Position numbers and translations under genes: made by a program. A stretch of DNA of 6,024 nt from an uncultured Candidatus Udaeobacter sp. (lineage in GTDB: Bacteria; Verrucomicrobiota; Verrucomicrobiia; Chthoniobacterales; UBA10450): the NCBI GenBank assembly GCA_955652715.1, contig CATPBS010000202.1, positions 1 to 6,024 of the forward strand. Direction: 5' to 3'. Shown here in pieces: positions 1-5,592 of this stretch (positions are counted from its first letter, which is position 1; each line of letters opens with the position of its first letter). Below the pieces are notes generated by a model. The model saw only the letters and a list, made by a program, of their open reading frames with translations, had not been told where the DNA came from and made no database searches.

Positions 1-813
1 CGTAATGTCCGCCTTTAACGTTTTGAAGCCGAGTTCGGCTGCGATCTCAAACACTACCGAGCGCGTAACGCCGCGAAGCGCGCCTGCAGTAACGGGCGGC
101 GTAACAATTTGACCGCGCTTGACAACGAAAATGTTGTCCGCCGTGCATTCGGCGACGTTGCCAGCGTCATTCAACATGAGCGCTTCGTCCGCGTCAGCCA
201 GATTCGCCTCCAGCCGTGCCATCACATTGTTCAAATAATTGAGAGACTTTACTGCCGGATTCAGCGCGCCGGGATTACAGCGGCGCGTTGCGCACGTCAC
301 AATCGTTAATCCTTTTCGATAAACGTTCTCGTGATAAAGGGTGATCGCTGCGACGATAATAATCACGCTCGGGCATTTACATTGCATTGGATTCAAACCC
401 AGATTGCCAATCCCGCGCGTCACTACCAGCCGGACATAGCCGTCCCGCAAATGATTTTGCCGGATCGTCTCGAGGAGGGCTTTCGTCATTCCCTGCTTCG
501 TCATCGGAATTTCCAGGCAGATCGATCTCGCCGAATCCCATAAACGATCAAGATGTTCTCCAAGCCGGAAAACACGCCCATTGTAAAAACGAATCCCCTC
601 GAAAATACCGTCGCCGTACAGAAGACCGTGGTCGAACACGGAGACTTTCGCGTCCGTTTCAGAGTAAAATTTTCCGTCGATGTAAATCTTTGCTTCCTTG
701 ACGCCCACTGCGGTGGGCCGTGGGCGGCCTTCAATTGCCGGTTCAACTACTGCATCCGCAGTAGGCTCATGAATCTTGGGTTCGTCTAATACCGCCGTAT
801 CAGTGGTTTTCAT
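1..813 (-). CDS. ilvE: Branched-chain amino acid aminotransferase (class IV PLP), N-terminal 271 residues; runs off the window
   Basis: Predicted to transfer the amino group between Leu/Ile/Val and 2-oxoglutarate in the cytoplasm, the last step of branched-chain amino acid synthesis. The minus-strand translation shows the class IV fold in order: strand KIYIDGKF (42-49), DHGLLYGDGIFEGIRFY (61-77), FRLGEHLDRL with R83 as likely PLP-phosphate ligand, YVRLVVTRGIGNLGLNP (126-142), PAVKSLNYLNN (186-196) with K189 as the expected Schiff-base lysine, and EALMLNDAGNVAECTADNIF (210-229) with E222 facing the PLP ring nitrogen. GALRGVTR (244-251) follows. The C-terminus lies beyond base 1. The ATG at 813 is the only normal start after an in-frame TGA upstream, but no clear Shine-Dalgarno precedes it. 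It leaves about 40 extra Pro/Glu-rich residues before the fold. The gene lies 117 bases downstream of the ABC ATPase. D-amino acid aminotransferase or aminodeoxychorismate lyase are related alternatives, but the RGIGNLGLNP and KSLNYLNN motifs favour a branched-chain enzyme. Confidence 0.9.
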   Translation of the reverse strand, partial: MKTTDTAVLDEPKIHEPTADAVVEPAIEGRPRPTAVGVKEAKIYIDGKFYSETDAKVSVFDHGLLYGDGIFEGIRFYNGRVFRLGEHLDRLWDSARSICLEIPMTKQGMTKALLETIRQNHLRDGYVRLVVTRGIGNLGLNPMQCKCPSVIIIVAAITLYHENVYRKGLTIVTCATRRCNPGALNPAVKSLNYLNNVMARLEANLADADEALMLNDAGNVAECTADNIFVVKRGQIVTPPVTAGALRGVTRSVVFEIAAELGFKTLKADIT

Positions 814-930
814 AATCGCAAAAAAATGTTCGGCTTTTACTTGCGTAATTCAAGCAGCAAAAATAAGCGCTTTGAAACAGAAACGCGGCAGTATTCTCCA
901 ACCGCGCACCGATTCGGCGATTCACGCACA

Positions 931-1602
931 TTACTGCAACACTCCATCCTTGATGTGCAACTGCCGGTCGCCGCGCGTTGCCAGACGATCGTCATGGGTC
1001 ACGACAAGGAGCGTTTTCTTCCGATCGCGTGCGAGATTGAACAGCAGATCCATAATGGTGTCGCCCGTTTTCGAATCGAGATTTCCAGTCGGTTCGTCGG
1101 CAAAAATGATGTCGGGATTGTTCGTCAACGCTCGCGCGATGGCGACGCGCTGCTGTTCCCCGCCTGAAAGCTCTGCTGGTAAATGGTGCATGCGATCAGC
1201 GAGGCCGACCGCGACCAGGCTCTGCTCAGCCTCCTCTTTTGTTCGCCGACGCCCAATCATTGCCGGCAGTAGGACGTTTTCGAACGCTGTAAGTTCAGGT
1301 AACAGAAAGTAACCCTGAAAAACAAAACCCATTTTTTTGTTCCGCAAACGCGCCTCTTCGGAGGAGCCGCGACAATACAGTCGCCGTCCTTCGAATTCGA
1401 CAGTTCCAGACTCAGGACGCTCCAGGCCGGCCAATGTGTAAAGGAGTGTCGTTTTGCCCGCGCCGGAAGCGCCAGAGAGAAAGACCGCTTCGTTACGTTC
1501 GATCTGCATGGAGATACCGCGCAGAACTTCGATTCGGCGGGTGCCCATTCGAAACGACTGATAAATATCGCGGGCGATCAACTGGGGTGGCTGCACGACC
1601 AA
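931..1602 (-). CDS. ABC transporter ATP-binding protein, LolD/MacB/FtsE family
   Basis: ATPase subunit of the family that powers FtsX/MacB-like permeases, such as LolCDE lipoprotein release from the inner membrane. All nucleotide-binding motifs are present in the 223-residue product: Walker A GASGAGKT (44-51), Q-loop at Q96 in FVFQGYFLLPELTAFENV (93-110), signature LSGGE (145-149), Walker B IIFADE (165-170) with catalytic E170, D-loop NLDS (174-177) and H-loop H203. Length is normal for LolD. The FLLPELTAFENVLLPAMI stretch is typical of the LolD/MacB group. The start is uncertain. TTG at 1602 directly follows an in-frame TAG; GTG at 1596 is six bases on. A GGGAG site sits 4 bases before the TTG and 10 before the GTG, so either could be used. 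No permease gene is adjacent: copy B lies upstream and ilvE downstream. Substrate is unknown, so no symbol is given. Confidence 0.92.
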   Translation of the reverse strand: MVVQPPQLIARDIYQSFRMGTRRIEVLRGISMQIERNEAVFLSGASGAGKTTLLYTLAGLERPESGTVEFEGRRLYCRGSSEEARLRNKKMGFVFQGYFLLPELTAFENVLLPAMIGRRRTKEEAEQSLVAVGLADRMHHLPAELSGGEQQRVAIARALTNNPDIIFADEPTGNLDSKTGDTIMDLLFNLARDRKKTLLVVTHDDRLATRGDRQLHIKDGVLQ

Positions 1603-1752
1603 CTATCTCCCACCAGGATCGACATCGCACAAGACCAACCAAAACAATCAACCATAAAAGACACGTAGCTCCGCCGTATCGGAAATTGTAGGAAGCTGAG
1701 AGGTTCTCGTTACAGACTGTGTGCTGTTCGGTGGAATTGTCGTTGGTGTTAC

Positions 1753-1782
1753 AAAAAGCAGCCGCCGAAACAAGTCGGCGGC
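1753..1782 (-). terminator. Intrinsic terminator after copy B
   Basis: Perfect 8-bp GC-rich inverted repeat, 1761-1768 with 1775-1782, around a 6-base loop. On the minus strand it is followed by TGC and a run of five T (1757-1753). It starts 24 bases past the TAA of copy B and separates that gene from the ABC ATPase. Confidence 0.85.
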
Positions 1783-1806
1783 GGCCTCTCAATGATAGAA
1801 GGCTCG

Positions 1807-2691
1807 TTATGCCATTCCGAGCGATTGTAGCGTCGGCCGATCAATAGCGGATGTCATGTAGAGCCCGTGATCTCGCTGGTAATCTGCGATCGCACCGCGC
1901 GTTTGCGGTCCAAGCAGACCATCCACTTCGCCGTGATAATAACCTTGCTGTTGCAGCGCCCCCTGGACGTTCGCGACAACCTGGTCCGGCGGAAGGCCGT
2001 TATAGGCGTAGATCGGGCCATCATAAGCATAATACGCGTTGGGAGCGTAGCCCCATGCCGGGTACCACCACCCCGTATTCCAGTAATACCAACCACCATA
2101 TACGAACACGATGCGGTTGTAATGATTTCCCCACCAAATCCTGTCGTGCCACGCAGGTCTGTAATTCCGAAAGGCCCAATAATTTTTACCTTGCCAATAT
2201 TGGCTTCCCTGAATCCGTCTATTCTGCTGAAACTTCACAGGAGCGAATTTTGTCGGACGCGTTTTCGATGCCAGATTGAAATGCTGCGCGTTGTACGTTT
2301 TAGCCCATTGTTTTGTCTTCTTCGAATACGTTGCAGACGCTGTGTGTTTCCCAGCGGCGACTGTCTGCTATGACCCCTTCGCCTTTTGCAATCCACCACC
2401 CGCTGCCTGCGCATGCTGTGCCGCGATCTGCTGTGAACTTTTCCCCCTTTTCAGTTTGGAGCCCGACTGATAGGTCTGGCTGTTGGCCTGTTGTTGCTCT
2501 TTCGCCTTCTGATAATGTTTCGGCGTTGAGGCCGCCGCATAGTGCTTGGGCGCTGCCTTGCTTGGCTTGGCTGGGGCGACTGTATGCTGCACTGCCTGGA
2601 CCTGCTTTTTCTTAGATTTGTTTTTATCCTGCGCACCGCCTGCGACGCATACGAGCGCAAGACTGCAAACTAAAATAAAGAATGTTCTCAT
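1807..2691 (-). pseudogene. Secreted peptidoglycan-binding protein, copy B, interrupted by an in-frame TAG
   Basis: One continuous reading frame of 294 codons, nearly the same length as copy A (295), broken only by TAG at 2370-2368 (codon 108). The start at 2691 is supported by an AAGGGG Shine-Dalgarno 7 bases upstream. Residues 1-20 form a signal peptide (hydrophobic core FFILVCSLALVCVA). Residues 21-107 are a Lys/Gln/Ala-rich linker with two PKHY motifs. After the TAG the frame stays open with clear copy A similarity well before any possible restart: AQHFNLASKTRPTKFAPVKFQQ matches PQRFNLPTKTTPTKVTAVNFQQ. An aromatic-rich segment (FVYGGWYYWNTGWWYPAWGY) and a peptidoglycan-binding domain (LPPDQVVANVQGALQQQGYY through PTLQSLG) follow. 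The GTG at 2238 has no ribosome site. As written, only a 107-residue exported fragment would be made. Read-through or a sequencing error remain possible. The symbol is unknown. Confidence 0.8.
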
Positions 2692-2733
2692 CAGTTTTCC
2701 CCTTTTCGGACTTTTAGACATTTGCTTTCGCGA

Positions 2734-2762
2734 TTTATTCACCCGCGAATAACATCTGTCCA
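2734..2762 (-). promoter_or_regulatory. Candidate sigma70-type promoter of copy B
   Basis: Minus-strand TGGACA (2762-2757, five of six to TTGACA), then 17 bases, then AATAAA (2739-2734, four of six to TATAAT), ending 42 bases before the ATG at 2691. The TGAATAAAT around the -10 (2741-2733) recurs at the matching distance upstream of copy A. An inverted repeat TTCGCG/CGCGAA (2727-2732 and 2744-2749) brackets the -10 and could be an operator. Prediction by eye only. Confidence 0.35.
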
Positions 2763-2823
2763 TCAGTGAATCGGATAATCACTAAGTAGCACTGGTGGCG
2801 TCTCCACAATCCTTTCGGTATCC

Positions 2824-2859
2824 AAAAAAGCCGCCGTCAAGATCATCCCGCGGCGGCTT
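2824..2859 (-). terminator. Intrinsic terminator after copy A
   Basis: Perfect 9-bp stem AAGCCGCCG/CGGCGGCTT (2828-2836 with 2851-2859) and a 14-base loop, followed on the minus strand by six T (2829-2824). It begins 18 bases past the TAA of copy A. Its GCCGCCG stem core is shared with the terminator after copy B, as expected if the terminator was duplicated with the gene. Confidence 0.88.
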
Positions 2860-2877
2860 CCTGGTAATCGAATCCAG

Positions 2878-3765
2878 TTACGACATTCCCAGTGATTGCA
2901 GCGTTGGTTGATCAACCGAGGCTGTTTCTGGCAGCCCGGTGGCGCGTTGGTAATCTGCGATAGCGGCGCGCGTCTGCGGCCCAAGCAGACCGTCCACTTC
3001 CCCTTGATAATAACCTTGTTGTTGCAATGCGCTCTGGACATTTGCGATCACCTGATCGGGCGGCAAATTGTTATACCCGTAGATCGGCCCGTCATACGCG
3101 TAATACGCATTGGGAGCGTAACCCCACGCCGGTATCCAGTAGCCCGCGTTCCAGGCATACCATCCGCCGTATACGAAAACTACGCGGTTGTTGTAATGGT
3201 TCCTCCACCAGCCCTGCTCGTGCCACTCAGATTTGTAATTCCGAAAAACCTGATAATTTGAGCCTTGCCAGTTTTGGCTTCCTTCGATGTGTCTGCCTTG
3301 CTGGAAGTTTACGGCTGTGACTTTTGTCGGAGTCGTCTTCGTTGGTAGATTGAAACGTTGGGGCTTGAACGGCTTGCCCGTTGCTGTTGCCTTGCCGGTT
3401 CCCGTGAGTTTGCGGGCTGAGGTCGCGGTGGTAACTTCTCCTGGCTTGCCTGCTCCCGTTACTTTTCCACCTTTTGCTGCCTTGCCTGTTTGTCCTTCAT
3501 AAGCTCCCGTTGAGGTTTGGCCCTTCCTACCCTTCTGCCCCTGATAAGCTCCCATTGAGGTTTGGCCTTTCTTGCCCTGATAGGCTCCCATTGAGGTTTT
3601 CTTGGGACCCGCTCCACCGCCTGTCGGACGTCCCGTCGTGGGCGGAGGCGCGTGCTGCACGGTGTGCGGCTGCTTTTTCTTCTGTTGTTTGTTTTGTTCT
3701 TGTTGTGCGCCGTATGCGACACTCACAAGCCCAAGACTGCAAATTAGAACGACGAATATTCTCAT
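2878..3765 (-). CDS. Secreted peptidoglycan-binding protein with basic repeat linker and aromatic-rich segment, copy A (intact)
   Basis: A 295-residue exported protein probably held at the cell wall; precise function unknown. Residues 1-20 look like a signal peptide (core IFVVLICSLGLVSVA, cleavage near AYGA/QQ); C9 lacks a lipobox. Residues 21-135 are a Lys/Gln/Gly/Thr-rich, probably disordered linker with three TS(M/T)GAY(Q/E)G repeats (57-94). Residues 150-232 are packed with Trp and Tyr (WQGSNYQVFRNY, VVFVYGGWYAWNAGYWIPAW, YAYDGPIYGY). Residues 235-293 match the three-helix PG_binding_1 domain (PF01471): LPPDQVIANVQSALQQQGYY, GEVDGLLGPQTRAAIADYQ, PTLQSLG. No peptidase or amidase catalytic domain is visible, so it may be structural or a targeting module. 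The ATG at 3765 has an AAAGGA site 8 bases upstream. It has its own terminator and a tandem sister (copy B) about 75% identical over the last 143 residues by hand count. Confidence 0.9.
   Translation of the reverse strand: MRIFVVLICSLGLVSVAYGAQQEQNKQQKKKQPHTVQHAPPPTTGRPTGGGAGPKKTSMGAYQGKKGQTSMGAYQGQKGRKGQTSTGAYEGQTGKAAKGGKVTGAGKPGEVTTATSARKLTGTGKATATGKPFKPQRFNLPTKTTPTKVTAVNFQQGRHIEGSQNWQGSNYQVFRNYKSEWHEQGWWRNHYNNRVVFVYGGWYAWNAGYWIPAWGYAPNAYYAYDGPIYGYNNLPPDQVIANVQSALQQQGYYQGEVDGLLGPQTRAAIADYQRATGLPETASVDQPTLQSLGMS
3484..3597 (-). repeat. Three tandem in-frame repeats coding TS(M/T)GAY(Q/E)G in copy A
   Basis: Minus-strand units 3597-3562, 3561-3517 and 3516-3484 encode TSMGAYQGKKGQ, TSMGAYQGQKGRKGQ and TSTGAYEGQTG. 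The 12-base stretch CTCCCATTGAGG is identical on the plus strand in the first two units, and CTCCCGTTGAGG in the third differs by one base. Copy B has no counterpart, so the array arose after the duplication or was lost from B. Confidence 0.85.
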
Positions 3766-3805
3766 AAGATTTTTCCTTTCGGTTGTTAGACCTTTTGAGG
3801 TTTGT

Positions 3806-3814
3806 ATTTATTCA
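3806..3814 (-). promoter_or_regulatory. Conserved TGAATAAAT element upstream of copy A (possible -10 region)
   Basis: The 9-base element sits 41 bases before the ATG of copy A and is identical in sequence and placement to the one upstream of copy B, within otherwise diverged leaders. No good -35 match is present 16-18 bases upstream here, so its role as a promoter element is inferred from conservation. Confidence 0.3.
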
Positions 3815-3887
3815 ACGTTAGAGCGACGTCTTGCGGATGCCTTCGCTGCCACAAAACGCTGGGTTGTTGTGCTCAACCATCGACTCC

Positions 3888-4334
3888 TCAGCGCTGTTGA
3901 CGCACTGCCTCGAACAACACAATTGCAACGGCTGTGGCAAGGTTCAGACTTCGCGTCCCATGCATCGGGATAGTGATGCAGTTCTCAACATTAGCGGCGA
4001 GTAAATCTTCCGGGAGACCTTTGGTTTCCCGGCCAAAGACGAGAAAATCCTGTTTCTGAAATCTTACTTCATGGTAAGGGCATCTGCTTTTCGTCGTTAG
4101 AAAAAAATAACGCGTTCTCGCTGGCTGCGCGCGCCGCAAGGCGTCAAAGGAATCCCACAATTGCAGACGTACTTCTTCCCAATAATCAAGGCCTGCCCGG
4201 CGCAATTCTCGATTACCAAGCGAAAAGCCGAGCGGTTTCACCAGATGCAGCGTTGATCGCGTAGCGAGACAAAGCCGGCCGATGTTGCCCGTGTTCGGCG
4301 GAATCTCCGGTTCAACCAAAACGACGTTGAACAC
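3888..4334 (-). CDS. trmL: tRNA (cytidine(34)-2'-O)-methyltransferase, SPOUT family (YibK/TrmL)
   Basis: Predicted to transfer a methyl group from S-adenosylmethionine to the 2'-OH of the wobble nucleotide of leucine tRNAs, a decoding-fidelity modification made by a cytoplasmic homodimer. The 148-residue length fits a minimal SPOUT enzyme (E. coli TrmL is 157). Family motifs are in order: EPEIPPNTGNIGRLC (8-22), the GLDYWEEV region (48-55), LVFGRETKGLP (98-108) forming one side of the trefoil-knot SAM site, and ITIPM (120-124) with RSLNLATAVAIVLFEAVRQ (128-146) closing the knot. R20, N131 and the GRETKGLP loop correspond to conserved binding residues. The start is GTG at 4334, because the EPEIPPNTGNIG motif begins only eight codons in and no ATG precedes it; a weak GAGAG lies 5 bases upstream. 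It lies 77 bases downstream of tal, behind a long hairpin. Confidence 0.93.
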   Translation of the reverse strand: MFNVVLVEPEIPPNTGNIGRLCLATRSTLHLVKPLGFSLGNRELRRAGLDYWEEVRLQLWDSFDALRRAQPARTRYFFLTTKSRCPYHEVRFQKQDFLVFGRETKGLPEDLLAANVENCITIPMHGTRSLNLATAVAIVLFEAVRQQR

Positions 4335-4352
4335 GAGATCTCTCAGGAACCC

Positions 4353-4405
4353 AGGAAAGCAAGAAGGAAGATCACTTCAGAATTTTCCTGCATTCTTGCT
4401 TTCCT
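4353..4405 (-). other. Long AT-rich hairpin between tal and trmL
   Basis: Perfect 13-bp inverted repeat AGGAAAGCAAGAA (4353-4365) and TTCTTGCTTTCCT (4393-4405). An inner GGAA/TTCC pairing (4366-4369 with 4385-4388) extends it past a 4-base bulge. It begins 6 bases after the tal stop codon and ends 18 bases before the trmL start. No T-run follows on either strand, so it is not a typical intrinsic terminator. An mRNA 3'-end stabiliser, processing site or partial attenuator is possible. Confidence 0.6.
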
Positions 4406-4411
4406 TAGAGA

Positions 4412-5401
4412 CTACAATCTCGACGCGACAAATTTTTCCAGCTTCACCACGTCCGCCGCAAACTTGCGGATGCCTTCAGCCGTTTTCTCGGTTGCCATCG
4501 CATCCTCGTTCAACAGCCACCGGAATTTCTTCTCGTCCAGCTCCAACTTGTCGATCTTCGCGGACTTCGCTTTTTCCGGATCAAGTTTGCGCTCGAGCGG
4601 CTCGGTCGATTCCGAAAGTTCCTTCATCAGTTCGGGACTAATCGTGAGCGCGTCGCAACCGGCCAGCTCGCGGATTTGTCCGACGTTGCGGAAGCTCGCG
4701 CCCATGACCTCGGTGGCGATATCGAATTTCTTGTAATACGTATAAATTTCATTAACAGACTGCACTCCTGGATCTTCTGGTCCGACATAGTCCCGCTTGT
4801 TCACAGCCTTGTACCAATCGTAAATTCTCCCGACGAACGGCGATATGAGCTGCACGTTCGCCTCTGCCGCGCGCACCGCCTGTACCAACGAAAACATCAG
4901 GGTCAAATTACAACGGATCCCCTCTTTTTGCAGTTGCTCGGCCGCGTTCAATCCCTCCCAGGTCGACGCGATTTTAATCAACACCCGTTCGCGTGGAATT
5001 TTACATTCTTCGTAAAGTTGAATCAGTCGCCGCGCCTTGTTGATCGAACCTTCAACATCGAACGACAATCGGGCGTCCGTCTCAGTCGAGACACGTCCGG
5101 GCACAATTTCAAGAATGTCGCAACCGAATTGAACCAGCAGATGATCGCAAATGTCTTCGATCTGCTCGTGACCGCTCAGACCTGATTTCTTTCGATCAGC
5201 GAGCACCTCCTCGATCAGATGCGCGTACTGTTGCTTTTGAGTGGCGGCATAAACCAGACTCGGATTCGTCGTCGCGTCCTGCGGCTTGAAATCCTTGATC
5301 GATTCAAAGTCAGCCGTGTCAGCCACGACTTTGGTGTACTTCTTCAGTTGCTCGAGCTGATTCAGCTTCGTCTTTTTCTCCTCAGAGACAGCAGTAATCA
5401 T
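4412..5401 (-). CDS. tal: Transaldolase (TalB-type)
   Basis: Moves a dihydroxyacetone unit from sedoheptulose-7-phosphate to glyceraldehyde-3-phosphate in the non-oxidative pentose phosphate pathway (cytoplasm). The 329-residue protein follows E. coli TalB with an offset of 11. The Schiff-base lysine is K143 in [12 protein letters not shown] (139-150; K132 in E. coli). The acid/base residues are D28 in [11 protein letters not shown] (D17) and E107 in [12 protein letters not shown] (E96). DATTNPSLV (42-50), [15 protein letters not shown] (161-175) and [12 protein letters not shown] (186-197) are the other family signatures, and GASFRN (234-239) is the phosphate-site region. The ATG at 5401 has a GAGGA site 6 bases upstream; about 11 residues precede the usual E. 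coli start. The stop is TAG, which shows that TAG is a normal stop in this genome. It is 191 bases downstream of the aminotransferase, so it may have its own promoter. Confidence 0.97.
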   Translation of the reverse strand: MITAVSEEKKTKLNQLEQLKKYTKVVADTADFESIKDFKPQDATTNPSLVYAATQKQQYAHLIEEVLADRKKSGLSGHEQIEDICDHLLVQFGCDILEIVPGRVSTETDARLSFDVEGSINKARRLIQLYEECKIPRERVLIKIASTWEGLNAAEQLQKEGIRCNLTLMFSLVQAVRAAEANVQLISPFVGRIYDWYKAVNKRDYVGPEDPGVQSVNEIYTYYKKFDIATEVMGASFRNVGQIRELAGCDALTISPELMKELSESTEPLERKLDPEKAKSAKIDKLELDEKKFRWLLNEDAMATEKTAEGIRKFAADVVKLEKFVASRL

Positions 5402-5522
5402 AATAAATCCTCGGTTTGGCTTCAGCCCAAAACGTACGCCCGCAACGAAAGATCGACAACGACAAATCTGTAGCGGCGGTCTCTAACTGCGGCGTGACTA
5501 GGCGGGCGACGGTCGGATCGGT

Positions 5523-5575
5523 CGTGCCACTAGCGGCACGTAACGGTGCGGTACATCCACCCTGCCAACGGTGCG
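5523..5575. repeat. Small hairpin and 9-base direct repeat in the aminotransferase-tal gap
   Basis: CGTGCC/GGCACG (5523-5528 with 5535-5540) forms a 6-bp stem with a 6-base loop and no T-run. AACGGTGCG occurs at 5542-5550 and again at 5567-5575, 25 bases apart. These are the only structures seen in 5402-5592. They could be regulatory or chance, and nothing in the gap looks coding. Confidence 0.3.
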
Positions 5576-5592
5576 ACGAAGTAGATGAGACT

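Larger units (their letters stand above)
1753..3814 (-). repeat. Tandem duplication of a ~1 kb gene unit (A: 3814-2824; B: 2741-1753)
   Basis: The two units match from a TGAATAAAT element 41-42 bases upstream of each ATG, through leader, Shine-Dalgarno, signal peptide, C-terminal half and GC-rich terminator. The leaders align by eye with small gaps (plus strand TTTTCC, TTTCGG, TTAGAC and ATTTATTCA occur in the same order in both). Only the central linkers are unlike. A direct tandem gene duplication followed by divergence is the simplest reading. Confidence 0.8.

Noticed and set aside
1493..1792. Minus-strand 99-codon ORF with a hydrophobic stretch (CLLWLIVLVGLV)
   Set aside because: It starts inside the terminator of copy B, overlaps the ABC ATPase by about 110 bases, is rich in Arg/Ser typical of an off-frame reading, and has no ribosome site.
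1807..2238. Independent 143-residue gene starting at GTG 2238
   Set aside because: The frame is open and similar to copy A for 44 codons upstream of the GTG, there is no Shine-Dalgarno and no signal peptide. It is the back half of copy B.
2368..2370. TAG as programmed recoding or reassigned sense codon
   Set aside because: tal ends in TAG at 4414-4412, so TAG serves as a stop here. No recoding structure was recognised downstream, so I kept a nonsense mutation as the main reading.
2368..2763. Start of copy B at ATG 2763 instead of 2691
   Set aside because: The extra 24 residues are charged and would bury the signal peptide, they cover the candidate promoter, and the AAGGGG site and copy A homology both point to 2691.
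3474..3767. Plus-strand ORF with LPLRFG repeats
   Set aside because: It is the antisense shadow of the TSMGAYQG repeats of copy A.
3863..3895. Possible terminator after trmL (GGTTG/CAACC nested in CGCTG/CAGCG followed by TTTT)
   Set aside because: Stems are only 5 bp with a 10-base one-sided bulge and a short T-run; too weak to call.
5431..5459. Possible tal promoter TTGTCG-17-TACGTT on the minus strand
   Set aside because: Only four and three of six matches to consensus, so it cannot be told from chance.
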